DNA from: Novispirillum itersonii subsp. itersonii ATCC 12639
GTDB taxonomy: Bacteria; Pseudomonadota; Alphaproteobacteria; Rhodospirillales; Rhodospirillaceae
DNA: 64,000 nt
Assembly: GCF_000381985.1 (NCBI RefSeq)
Contig: NZ_KB907341.1
Coordinates: forward strand, 186,001-250,000
Reading direction: 5' to 3'
The notes under the pieces are model-generated. The model saw nothing but the letters and a program-made list of their open reading frames with translations. It had not been told where the DNA came from and did no database searches. Made by a program: the position numbers and the translations under genes. Below, in pieces: positions 8,122 to 16,345 of the stretch. How positions within the stretch are numbered: position 1 is the stretch's first letter; every line of letters starts with the position of its first letter.

Positions 8122-9204
8122 ATGGCACTGCGCCGTAACCGTCAGACCGTTGATATCTGGCCGGGCTTCGTTGATGCCCTCGGCAACCTGATCATCATCC
8201 TGATGTTCGTGCTGCTGGTGTTCGTGATGGCACAGTTTTTCATGGGCCGCACCCTGTCCGGGCAGGAGGCGGAACTGGGCCGCCTGACCGCGCAGATGTC
8301 AGAAATGGCCAGTCTGCTGAAGATGGAACGGCAATCCAATGCCAGCCTGACAGCCGAAACCGACCGCCTGAGCGGTGAACTCACCGTTCTGACCACCAAG
8401 GCCAAGGCGCTGGAAGACCTGAGCGCACAGAAGTCCGCCGAAGCGGCCAAACTGGCAGCCGATATCGAGGCGCTGCAGGCCCTGAAGACGAGTCTCGAAA
8501 AGACCATCAGCGAAAAAGACCGTGCCCTTGATGACGGCAAGGGCAAGCTGCAGGAACAGGAACGGATCTCCGATCAGGCCCGGGCACAGGCTGCCATGAT
8601 GCGGCAACAGCTTGAGGCCCTGAAGATGGAGATGGCACGCCTGGCCGATGCGCTGGATGCCTCTGAGCGCGCCAACAAGTCGCAGGAAGTGCAGATCTCT
8701 GATCTTGGGAAGCAGCTGAACCGGGCTCTGGCCACCAAGGTGCAGGAGCTTCAGAAGTACCGCTCGGAATTCTTCGGGCGGCTGCGCACCGTACTGGGAG
8801 ACCGCAAAGATGTGCGGATTGAAGGCGACCGTTTCGTCTTCCAGTCAGAAGTGCTGTTCCCCTCCGGCTCAGCGGACCTGCAGGCCGCCGGGAAAATGCG
8901 GCTGGCGCGGCTGGCCAAGACTCTGCTGGATATCTCCAAGACGATCCCGCCGGATGTAAACTGGATTCTGCGCGTTGACGGCCACACCGATAACCGGCCG
9001 ATTGCCACACCGCAATTCCGTTCTAACTGGGATCTGTCTTCAGCGCGGGCTATTTCCGTTGTTAACTTCTTGATATCACAGGGAATTGATCCGTCAAGAC
9101 TGGCTGCTGCCGGGTTCGGGGAGTTCCAGCCGCTGGACATAAGCAACTCAGCCGAGGCTCTCGCCCGCAACAGACGTATTGAACTGAAGCTTGACCAGAG
9201 GTAA
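8122..9204 (+). CDS. MotB-like peptidoglycan-binding stator protein with long coiled coil
   Basis: 360 residues; GGAGG lies upstream of the ATG at 8122. A short cytoplasmic start leads into one membrane helix (~19-41); Asp18 in WPGFVDALGNL is placed like the proton-carrying Asp of MotB. Residues ~50-215 are charged heptad repeats, a coiled coil several times longer than the MotB plug region. The OmpA-like domain (~240-360) has FPSGSADL, VDGHTDNRPI and the final ARNRRIEL that define peptidoglycan binding. It pairs with the MotA-like gene before it. The length of the coiled coil suggests a stator reaching far into the periplasm. Ordinary flagellar MotB is the alternative, but the length argues against it. 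Confidence 0.82.
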   Translation: MALRRNRQTVDIWPGFVDALGNLIIILMFVLLVFVMAQFFMGRTLSGQEAELGRLTAQMSEMASLLKMERQSNASLTAETDRLSGELTVLTTKAKALEDLSAQKSAEAAKLAADIEALQALKTSLEKTISEKDRALDDGKGKLQEQERISDQARAQAAMMRQQLEALKMEMARLADALDASERANKSQEVQISDLGKQLNRALATKVQELQKYRSEFFGRLRTVLGDRKDVRIEGDRFVFQSEVLFPSGSADLQAAGKMRLARLAKTLLDISKTIPPDVNWILRVDGHTDNRPIATPQFRSNWDLSSARAISVVNFLISQGIDPSRLAAAGFGEFQPLDISNSAEALARNRRIELKLDQR

Positions 9205-9260
9205 GAGGGGGGACAACGGGTGCAAAACCGCATTATTTGCGGGTCACAGTGCCTTTCCCC

Positions 9261-9289
9261 TTGCACGGTCCCCTACCGCCGAGTATATA
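9261..9289 (+). promoter_or_regulatory. Promoter of rpmE
   Basis: TTGCAC (9261-9266) and TATATA (9284-9289) are separated by exactly 17 bp, close to sigma70 consensus. Transcription would start near 9296, giving a leader of only about 22 nt that includes the ribosome site TTGGAGAG. A small CCGCC/GGCGG stem overlaps the -10 region. Confidence 0.7.
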
Positions 9290-9317
9290 GGCGGCTCGTT
9301 TTTTGGAGAGCTGGGTT

Positions 9318-9536
9318 ATGAAAAAGGATATCCATCCCGAATACCGCGAAATCACCGTCATCATGACGGATGGTTCCGAGTTTAAGACCCGTTCGACCAT
9401 GAAGGCGGACACTCTCCGGCTGGATATCGACCCGAAGTCTCATCCGGCTTGGACTGGTGTTCACCGTCTGGTCGACACCGGCGGTCAGCTGGCGAAGTTT
9501 AACAACAAGTTCGCCAAGTTCGGCCTCAAGGTGTAA
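9318..9536 (+). CDS. rpmE: Ribosomal protein bL31, zinc-free form
   Basis: 72 residues from the ATG at 9318 with GGAGAG eight bases upstream. It is part of the large ribosomal subunit, at the bridge to the small subunit. [20 protein letters not shown] and [16 protein letters not shown] are typical of bL31. It contains no cysteine, so it is the C-minus type that does not bind zinc. The gene has its own promoter and terminator and so is uncoupled from the MotA/B-like pair before it. Confidence 0.96.
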   Translation: MKKDIHPEYREITVIMTDGSEFKTRSTMKADTLRLDIDPKSHPAWTGVHRLVDTGGQLAKFNNKFAKFGLKV

Positions 9537-9562
9537 TTCACCGATCCGATCTCGGTTTTCCC

Positions 9563-9597
9563 AGACGCCCGGCCAAAAGCCGGGCGTTCTGTTTTAT
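9563..9597 (+). terminator. Terminator of rpmE
   Basis: ACGCCCGGC (9565-9573) pairs with GCCGGGCGT (9579-9587) across a five-base loop, then TCTGTTTTATT. Confidence 0.88.
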
Positions 9598-9741
9598 TAT
9601 CGCCTGCCTGACGGATACCCTCACCAGAATAGAAATATTCTCGCTTCGTCACAGGTCAGCCCTGTCAAAATGGGTTAAGATCGACAATCTCAGTCTCAGA
9701 GATTTCCCCTTCCCCCTTGTAACAGTGATCCGATCGCGGCC

Positions 9742-11862
9742 ATGCCAACAGTCGTCAACTTCGAAGTCTACGCACAAACCGAGCAGGGCTGGGTCCTGCA
9801 GGGGCGGTTTCCGGGCGACGATAAGGCCGGGGCAGTCGAAGAAGCCAAGAACATCGAGCATTACGCCAAGGCTCCGGTCAAAGTGGTGCGGGAAACCTAT
9901 TATTCCGAGAGCAACTTCTCGGAAGAGCGGATTGTCTATACCGGTAAGATCAAGCCCCGGCCGGAAATGCCCGGACAGGGTGGCCGGAACGGACGGGGCG
10001 GGACCACGGGCGGCCGTGGCCCCGGCGGCGGAGCGAACAGCCCGTTTTCTGAACACGATGTCCTGAATACCTACGGCAACAGCGGAAATGGAAAAGGAGC
10101 CAGTGACTTTGTGTTCAGGCTGCTGATGGTGCTGATCCTGTCGCTGCTGATCGCAATCTGCGGTACCGGCGTCTGCTCTCTGATTCTGACCCAACTGGCC
10201 CGCAGCGGGCTGTCTCTGGGGTCCTCAACCCAGTCTTTTCTGCTGTTCGGGGTCTTCATCACCCTGTTCCTGATCAGCGTCGTGCCAATGGTTTCAGCCT
10301 ATGTACCGCTGGAAGGCATGCGGCGGCGTACTGCCGGTCACCACCATGACGTCGTCCCGGCCCATGCCGGTGATTATCACGCCGACGATTTCTCGCCGAA
10401 AGGGGGGGCCAAAGACGGCGCACAGACGGCACCGGGAGCTTCTGCTCCGCCCCCGCCTGATCCCCTTGATGCGATGCTGCCGGATGATGGCCCATGGCCG
10501 ACCCCAACCGTGCCCGAGGAACATGACCCCGGTAAGGAGCGGGCAAAGCAGGCCGCCGACGACCTGCGCGAACGCCAGCGCCTGAAGGAAGAAGCCGAAA
10601 AACGCAAGGCTGAACGGAAAGCCGCACAGGACGCCGCCGTTGCCGCCGCCGAGGCCGCGATGCAGGCCACCCCAGATCCGGCCCCCTCCCCCTTCGCGGA
10701 AGAGCCGGATCCGGCTGCAGACCTGTCGCAGGCCTATGAGCAGGCCCGCGTCACCATCATGCGCTTTCTGGGGGAAGTGGTTGCAGCCCTGAAGACATCG
10801 CAGCCGGTGCTGGACGCCTATAACAAATTTGGCGTTAACCTCTATCTCGCCGGGGCCTGCGCCGCCCTGTCATCAACGCGCGGACTGTCAAAGGATGAAC
10901 AGTCAGCTCTGGTCCGTGAAGCCGTCGAGGTTGTTGGCAGCAAGCCGGAACAGGCCCGCCACCTGATCCTGCGGCTGGATACCTACGGCACGGAACCGCG
11001 CTATCAGGCGATGATTGATGCCGGGCAGACCGCGATGCAGCATCACCTGACCGGCGATACAGACCCCTTCCACGCCCTTGGCGGAGTGATGAAGGACTGG
11101 AACACCCCGCAAACGCGGCAGCTGGCCAACAGCATGGTGACGATTCTCTTCACCGACATGGTCGGATCCACAGACATGACCCACCAGATGGGGGATGTGG
11201 CGGCACAGGACGTCATCCGGGCCCACAACTCCATTGTCCGCACCGCCCTGTCCCAGCACCGGGGGAAAGAGGTGAAGCATACCGGCGACGGCATCATGGC
11301 CAGCTTTGACGAAGCGGTCGATGCTGTCCGGGCCTCGATCCAGATTCAAAGGGCGGTCAAGGCTCATAATCAGAAGTGGACCAAGCAACCCCTGCACCTG
11401 CGGATCGGTATGAACACCGGTGAACCGATCATTGAAGAAAATGATTACTTCGGGGCAACCGTTCAGATCGCGGCCAGAGTCTGCGCCGCTGCGGGGATGG
11501 ATCAGATCTGGATCGGTCCGACCAGTTACGAGCAGGTGAACCGCGCCCCCGATATCAGCCTGTTCAGCCATGGGGCGCAGCGCCTGAAGGGTGTGCGCGA
11601 TGAACAGACCCTGCACGAAGTGGTGTGGAACGGTGACCGCGCCGCAGAGCTGGACGCTATCCGCAAGTTCCGCGAAGCTGACCGCGCCGCTGCCGGAGAA
11701 GCCGCCGCAGCCCGCCCCGGCGCCCCGGCCAGCCCTGCGGCAGCAGCTGCTGGAACAAAGGCACAGCAGGATAGAGCAACAATGAAGCGGAAGCTCCCGC
11801 CGCTTGCTCCGCCCGGCAGCCTGACCGCATCTCAGCGCTCTACCGGGGTCAAAAAGCCGTAA
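9742..11862 (+). CDS. Membrane-anchored class III adenylate/guanylate cyclase
   Basis: 706 residues. The N-terminal ~70 residues form a soluble domain of unknown type (MPTVVNFEVYAQTEQGWVLQ...). A Gly/Arg-rich linker follows, then two membrane helices (~125-150 and ~165-190), a charged coiled-coil stretch (~255-300), an all-alpha region, and a class III cyclase domain at ~462-630. Metal-binding aspartates are in place: LFTDMVGST (Asp472) and HTGDGIMASF (Asp516), with RIGMNTGEP after them. It makes cAMP or possibly cGMP from the nucleoside triphosphate; the base-selecting residues were not resolved. A Pro/Ala tail ends the protein. It stands alone, with its input unknown. The unusual N-terminal part may be a sensor. 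Confidence 0.88.
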   Translation: MPTVVNFEVYAQTEQGWVLQGRFPGDDKAGAVEEAKNIEHYAKAPVKVVRETYYSESNFSEERIVYTGKIKPRPEMPGQGGRNGRGGTTGGRGPGGGANSPFSEHDVLNTYGNSGNGKGASDFVFRLLMVLILSLLIAICGTGVCSLILTQLARSGLSLGSSTQSFLLFGVFITLFLISVVPMVSAYVPLEGMRRRTAGHHHDVVPAHAGDYHADDFSPKGGAKDGAQTAPGASAPPPPDPLDAMLPDDGPWPTPTVPEEHDPGKERAKQAADDLRERQRLKEEAEKRKAERKAAQDAAVAAAEAAMQATPDPAPSPFAEEPDPAADLSQAYEQARVTIMRFLGEVVAALKTSQPVLDAYNKFGVNLYLAGACAALSSTRGLSKDEQSALVREAVEVVGSKPEQARHLILRLDTYGTEPRYQAMIDAGQTAMQHHLTGDTDPFHALGGVMKDWNTPQTRQLANSMVTILFTDMVGSTDMTHQMGDVAAQDVIRAHNSIVRTALSQHRGKEVKHTGDGIMASFDEAVDAVRASIQIQRAVKAHNQKWTKQPLHLRIGMNTGEPIIEENDYFGATVQIAARVCAAAGMDQIWIGPTSYEQVNRAPDISLFSHGAQRLKGVRDEQTLHEVVWNGDRAAELDAIRKFREADRAAAGEAAAARPGAPASPAAAAAGTKAQQDRATMKRKLPPLAPPGSLTASQRSTGVKKP

Positions 11863-11921
11863 CCATCAGAACGGATTCTCTGGGCTACAGCCCGGTGTTC
11901 TTCACAACAGCAGACGCATAC

Positions 11922-11962
11922 AAAAAAACAACACGGCGGAAGATAGTCTTCCGCCGTGTTGT
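11922..11962 (-). terminator. Terminator for the minus-strand gene at 12020
   Basis: A perfect 16-bp stem (11928-11943 with 11947-11962) and a 3-nt loop. Read on the minus strand it is followed by a run of seven T, so it mainly serves the gene at 12020-12874, while also insulating the cyclase gene. Confidence 0.9.
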
Positions 11963-12019
11963 CATAATGGGATCCATGATCGCGAACGAGCGCCGCGCCA
12001 ACCGAAGGCAACCCCCGGA

Positions 12020-12874
12020 TCAGAAGAACTCCGGGCGGTCAGGACGATACGCCACCCGGTTCGCCCGTTCATAAGACTGCACAAACTGCATCAGGTCGCG
12101 CTTACGCCCCATCGCCCCCGCGACATGCGCTGGAGTAATGGATGAACCATAAACCTTGTTCTCTTCGACCATCACGCGAATGCGTTCGAGAAAGACCTTC
12201 AGGGTCAGCGCCTCGATGATATCAGCGCAGAAATTGATGAAGCCGGAATACCGTACCGGCTTGGCGGGTTTCGGCGGATGGAAGGCTGAAGCCGCGAACG
12301 AACCGGTCTTTCCGCCTTTCCGCTCGAGAATCGCCGCCCGGTGGTATTCCTTGAACGGGGAAAACACCACGGCGGTCTGGCTGTCATGATGGACGACAAT
12401 GTCATCCATCGAACCATGGAAGTTGCTGCAGACCGTGCGGATGACATCTTCACTGATGTCTCCGCCCATCGCCATCCGCTCCATCTCATCAATCTGCGGA
12501 GACGGATTGGTGGTGAAGACGGTACCGCCCTCATAGTGCACCGAAACCCACGATTCGGAGATAAACTGCTTTTCGTAGCTGGAGACGCGGGGTTTCCACA
12601 TCTCCGACCATTCCAGATGACTGGTGGATTCATCGGAAAAAATCGTGGGATTGCGATTGAATTGCTCAATCACCAGCGAGGCCATCCGCAGGGTAGACGG
12701 AATGTTCTGCCCCCGCACAACCACCGTTTCATCGATCGGGCCCGATTTCAGTGACAGTGAAATACGGTTGGAGCGGATCTGAAAAACAATGGAGTCCCCT
12801 TCGTCAGCCAGATCAAAGCGGCGGACGGTGCTTTTTTCCCGGTAAAGTGTCAGACCCGTAAGAATGGCGGCCAT
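12020..12874 (-). CDS. Unknown protein
   Basis: 284 residues starting at the ATG at 12874. I do not recognise a family. There is no signal peptide or membrane segment. The N-terminal half reads as mixed alpha/beta (LYREKSTVRRFDLADEGDSI; SLKSGPIDETVVVRGQN), and the C-terminal third is helical with a basic stretch, AGAMGRKRDLMQFVQSYERA. Codon use resembles its neighbours, so it is not an obvious recent import. It is monocistronic, with its own terminator, and stands between a cyclase and a DUF218 gene reading the other way. A cytoplasmic role is likely; nothing more can be said. Confidence 0.65.
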   Translation of the reverse strand: MAAILTGLTLYREKSTVRRFDLADEGDSIVFQIRSNRISLSLKSGPIDETVVVRGQNIPSTLRMASLVIEQFNRNPTIFSDESTSHLEWSEMWKPRVSSYEKQFISESWVSVHYEGGTVFTTNPSPQIDEMERMAMGGDISEDVIRTVCSNFHGSMDDIVVHHDSQTAVVFSPFKEYHRAAILERKGGKTGSFAASAFHPPKPAKPVRYSGFINFCADIIEALTLKVFLERIRVMVEENKVYGSSITPAHVAGAMGRKRDLMQFVQSYERANRVAYRPDRPEFF

Positions 12875-13036
12875 TTAACGTTTCGACTTCTGCCCTGTGT
12901 GCTTCTGCGCTCGCTCGCCGCTGTCAGGTGTCCCCTGCCCCCGGGTCCCGACCGCGCCCTGATCTTGAAAGGAAATCCGTGATATGTCCATGTTCTTCAT
13001 GGGCATCGGACTTTGCAGGCTGAGGCGCACCGTAAC

Positions 13037-13681
13037 ATGGACAGACCAGTAATCTCAAACGGGGAATGGGAAAATAATCGCCCGACAGCCGTAATTCTTG
13101 GGGCACGGCTATATCCGGACGGCAGCCTGTCTGCTGCCATGCGGCGTCGGGTGGATTTTGCCTGCCATCTTTACCACCGTGGCGTTGTCAGCCGCCTGCT
13201 GATGACCGGAGGACCGACCTCAGCCGTCTGCACCGAAGCTGAGAAGATGGCCGCCCACGCCCGGGAGCAGGGCCTGCCGGATGATCATCTTCTGATCGAG
13301 TCGCAGGCGATGACCACCCGTGACAACGCCCGGCTGGCCTGCAATCTTCTGTTGCAGGCCCGTATCCCAAAGACAAAAGACATCACCGAACAGACCGATC
13401 ATTCTAGCCTGAACAGCACCCCTCCCCCTTCCTCGCCGCAGACGGTCCTTATCGTCACCGACCTGTACCATGCCCCCCGGGCCTGGCTGGTCTTTCGGAT
13501 CATCGGTCGCCATAGCGGCCTGCGTTTTAAGATCCGCCCCTGCCTGCCACCCACAGCCACTATGCGCCGGGCAGGATACTGGGTCGCCACGCTGCGGGAG
13601 ATTCCCGCGATCGCCCTTGATATGATCCGCAGCTGGTCCGTTCCCACGCCCCGCCCGACACCAGACCGGAGATCCCTGTAA
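13037..13681 (+). CDS. DUF218 (YdcF/SanA-type) protein
   Basis: 214 residues from the ATG at 13037 (MDRPVISNG), with TGAGG upstream. The DUF218 core is visible: AVILGARLYPDGSLSAAM, LLMTGGPTS, the ESQAMTTRDNARLA helix, and VLIVTDLYHAPRA. The family is a Rossmann-like fold found near cell-envelope genes; YdcF binds S-adenosylmethionine and SanA affects barrier function. A low-complexity insertion around residues 110-130 (Thr/Ser/Pro-rich) interrupts the fold. Its stop codon overlaps the start of the CoA-transferase gene by one base (TAATG), so the two are translated together, although no functional link is known. Confidence 0.78.
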   Translation: MDRPVISNGEWENNRPTAVILGARLYPDGSLSAAMRRRVDFACHLYHRGVVSRLLMTGGPTSAVCTEAEKMAAHAREQGLPDDHLLIESQAMTTRDNARLACNLLLQARIPKTKDITEQTDHSSLNSTPPPSSPQTVLIVTDLYHAPRAWLVFRIIGRHSGLRFKIRPCLPPTATMRRAGYWVATLREIPAIALDMIRSWSVPTPRPTPDRRSL

Positions 13682-14880
13682 TGTCCTGTTCCCCCCGCCC
13701 TCTGGATGGATTGCGGATTCTCGATACCGCCACGTTTATCGCCGGTCCCTACAGCGCCGGTCTGCTGGCCGAATTCGGTGCAGAGGTGATCAAAATCGAA
13801 CAGCCGGGTGACGGTGACCCGATGCGCCGCTTCGGGACCATGACCGCCTGCGGCGATACTCTGGCGTGGCTCTCGGAGGCCCGGAACAAGAAGTCCGTCA
13901 CACTGGATCTGCGGGCGGCTGACGGAGCAGCCCTGTTCCGGGATCTGGTGACGAAAAGCGATGTGGTGATCGAGAATTTCCGTCCCGGCACCCTTGAACG
14001 CTGGGGCTTGGGCTGGGACGTGCTGCAGGCCCTGAATCCCCGGCTAGTGATGCTGCGGGTGTCCGGCTACGGTCAGACCGGCCCCTACCGCGACCGCCCC
14101 GGCTTTGCCCGTATCGCCCATGCGGTCGGGGGGCTGTCCTATCTGGCCGGAATGCCGGGAGAGGTTCCGGTCACGCCGGGGTCAACCTCTCTGGGGGACT
14201 ATATCAGCGGCCTCTATGGGGTTGTCGGCATCCTGCTGGCCCTGCGCCACCGCGATCAGTCCGGACAGGGGCAATATATTGATGTCGCCCTGTTCGAAAG
14301 TGTTTTCCGGATGCTGGATGAACTGGCCCCGGCCTATGCCCACACCGGCAAAATCCGCGACCGGGAAGGCTCAGGCACGCTGAATGCCTGCCCGCACGGC
14401 CATTTCCAATGCGCGGACGGCGAATGGCTGGCCATCGCCTGCACCAATGACAAAATGTTTGCTCGTCTGTGCACGGCTATGCAGCGGCCCGATCTGGCCA
14501 GCCGTTTTGCCCGCGTCAGCGACCGCCTGCGGGACCGCCAGATCGTCGACGGAGAAATGGCAGCCTGGGCCCGCAGCCAGCCACGGGCAAGCATTCTGGA
14601 GCAATGCCTGCGTCACGAAGTGCCCTGCGGGCCGATCAACTCAATCGCCGATATTTTCTCTGATCCGCATTTTGCTGCCCGGCAGACCATCACCACGGTC
14701 GAGCAGCCGGAGCTGGGCCCGGTGTCCGTTCCGGCAACCCTGCCGCGCCTGTCGGCAACACCGGGGCGGATCGACCACCTTGGACCAAAGCTGGGGGAAA
14801 GTACGGATCAGGTGTTGCAGGACCTGCTGGGGCTAACCCCGGAACAGATTGCCGCCCTGCGTCAGCGGGCCGTAATCTGA
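13681..14880 (+). CDS. CaiB/BaiF family (class III) CoA-transferase
   Basis: 399 residues, the family norm. Class III enzymes move CoA between carboxylic acids through a mixed anhydride on an aspartate. The nucleophile is most likely Asp173 in STSLGDYISG. Other signatures are GLRILDTATFIAGPYS, DLRAADG, VIENFRPGTLERWGLG and VSGYGQTGPYRDRPGF. The substrate cannot be told from sequence; formyl-, succinyl- and carnitine-type donors all occur in this family. It is the second gene of a two-gene unit with the DUF218 gene. The downstream gene is convergent. Confidence 0.88.
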   Translation: MSCSPRPLDGLRILDTATFIAGPYSAGLLAEFGAEVIKIEQPGDGDPMRRFGTMTACGDTLAWLSEARNKKSVTLDLRAADGAALFRDLVTKSDVVIENFRPGTLERWGLGWDVLQALNPRLVMLRVSGYGQTGPYRDRPGFARIAHAVGGLSYLAGMPGEVPVTPGSTSLGDYISGLYGVVGILLALRHRDQSGQGQYIDVALFESVFRMLDELAPAYAHTGKIRDREGSGTLNACPHGHFQCADGEWLAIACTNDKMFARLCTAMQRPDLASRFARVSDRLRDRQIVDGEMAAWARSQPRASILEQCLRHEVPCGPINSIADIFSDPHFAARQTITTVEQPELGPVSVPATLPRLSATPGRIDHLGPKLGESTDQVLQDLLGLTPEQIAALRQRAVI

Positions 14881-14907
14881 CTGTCCCCAAGACGGGGACC
14901 CCGGCGG

Positions 14908-16092
14908 TTATTCCGCCGGGTGTGCCTGCGTTGCCTCCGGCAGGCGATCGGCACAGATCACGCGGTTTTTGCCGTTCTTCTTTGCCATGTACATCCGGCG
15001 ATCAGCGACCTCAACCAGATCTTCCCAGTTCGGAATGGCATCCAGAATACGTTCCGCCACCCCGATGGAGGCCGTCTGCGGTGTGCCATCGGGGCGCAGG
15101 CCGATCCCGGTTTCACGCAGCCGGTCAATGCCGATCAGGGCGCCGCTGAGATCCGTACCCGGCATAATAATCAGAAACTCTTCGCCACCCCAGCGGACGA
15201 CAATGTCGCCCCGCCGGAGGATCCGCTTCATGGCATCTGCCGCCACCCGCAGGGTATGATCCCCGGCTTCATGCCCGTACCCGTCGTTGACCTTCTTGAA
15301 GTCATCAAGGTCGATGAACACCAGCGTCAGGTGATCGCGGGCCCGTTCAGCATTGGTGAACTGAACACTCAGCAATTCTTCCCCGACCCGGCGGGTGTAC
15401 ACCTTGGTCAGGCCGTCATGACTGGATTGCTGAACCAGAGCCATCATGAAGTGCAGCTGGCTGATCCCGGCCAGGGTCGCCACCACCGCCAGCAGCCCCA
15501 GCAACCACAGCGCCCCGAGATAGCTGGAGAACGGCAACAGCTCGTAGCCGGTGATAACCACCCCGACCATCGACAGAATCAGCGGCGCGGAGAACAGCGC
15601 CCCTTCTAACGCGGTAATCGGAAAGACCGACAGCCCGGCAACCATCACAAAGGGCAGGAAGGCGTAGCCTGCGGCCAGAGCCAGCTGGAAAGGCGTAAAC
15701 GAATACCCCATCAGCAAAGGATCGGAGATCAGGAAGAAAACCACCGGGATCGCCAGCAGGGATGCCAGAGCCTTTAAAGCGCTGTCGATCTTCTCTGACG
15801 GGCGGAAGCCCAGCGCCACAGCCCCGAAGCACAGACTGGCCCCCAGACGCAGGGCCGCCAGATACCAGCACAGCGGCTGCGGGAAAGTCAGGACGTCAAC
15901 GACAATCCAGAGCGGGGTCAGCACCGCAAAAACACCGGCAACCCAGCGGACCCGGGACAGGATCAGCTGGGCACGACGGCGGCGGACCAGCGGCGAATGC
16001 ACCGACGGCTCAATCAACCCGTGAATCATATCGGGTGTCATGTCAGGGGCAAAACGCGCCCAAAACTTTGAAACAGCCAAACCCAGACTCAT
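14908..16092 (-). CDS. Membrane-bound diguanylate cyclase (GGDEF)
   Basis: 394 residues from the ATG at 16092 (MSLGLAVSK), with GAGGGG upstream; an upstream in-frame codon at 16230 would add an unlikely leader. About six membrane helices occupy residues ~50-220. A GGDEF domain follows, with active motif GGEEF at 302-306. The inhibitory I-site RxxD is intact (Arg293 to Asp296, five residues before the motif), so product feedback is expected. It makes cyclic di-GMP from GTP. The membrane module resembles other multi-helix sensors but I cannot name it. In a motile organism its product would oppose swimming. Confidence 0.9.
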   Translation of the reverse strand: MSLGLAVSKFWARFAPDMTPDMIHGLIEPSVHSPLVRRRRAQLILSRVRWVAGVFAVLTPLWIVVDVLTFPQPLCWYLAALRLGASLCFGAVALGFRPSEKIDSALKALASLLAIPVVFFLISDPLLMGYSFTPFQLALAAGYAFLPFVMVAGLSVFPITALEGALFSAPLILSMVGVVITGYELLPFSSYLGALWLLGLLAVVATLAGISQLHFMMALVQQSSHDGLTKVYTRRVGEELLSVQFTNAERARDHLTLVFIDLDDFKKVNDGYGHEAGDHTLRVAADAMKRILRRGDIVVRWGGEEFLIIMPGTDLSGALIGIDRLRETGIGLRPDGTPQTASIGVAERILDAIPNWEDLVEVADRRMYMAKKNGKNRVICADRLPEATQAHPAE

Positions 16093-16345
16093 GCCACCCC
16101 TCAAGTTCACCCTGCTGAAACAGGCCAAACCCTTTCCGCAAAAGTCGGTTCCATCCGTAGATGCCCCCGTTGAAAAGACTCCTGCCGCCTGCCGGTAAAC
16201 CGGCTGACGGCCAGACCGGCGATCCGGCATATCTGCCGAATCCGGCGCGAACCCCCTCGCGAACGGCCATAATCCTGTATTTCAACCCAGAATCAAAGCA
16301 TTATCGGCAAGACTCTGGAATGATTAAAAGAATAGACCGTCAGCC

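Noticed and set aside
5901-9204. Zorya-type defence system
   Set aside because: Only MotA/MotB-like proteins are present; the ZorC/ZorD-type partners (helicase or nuclease) are missing, and housekeeping genes flank the pair.
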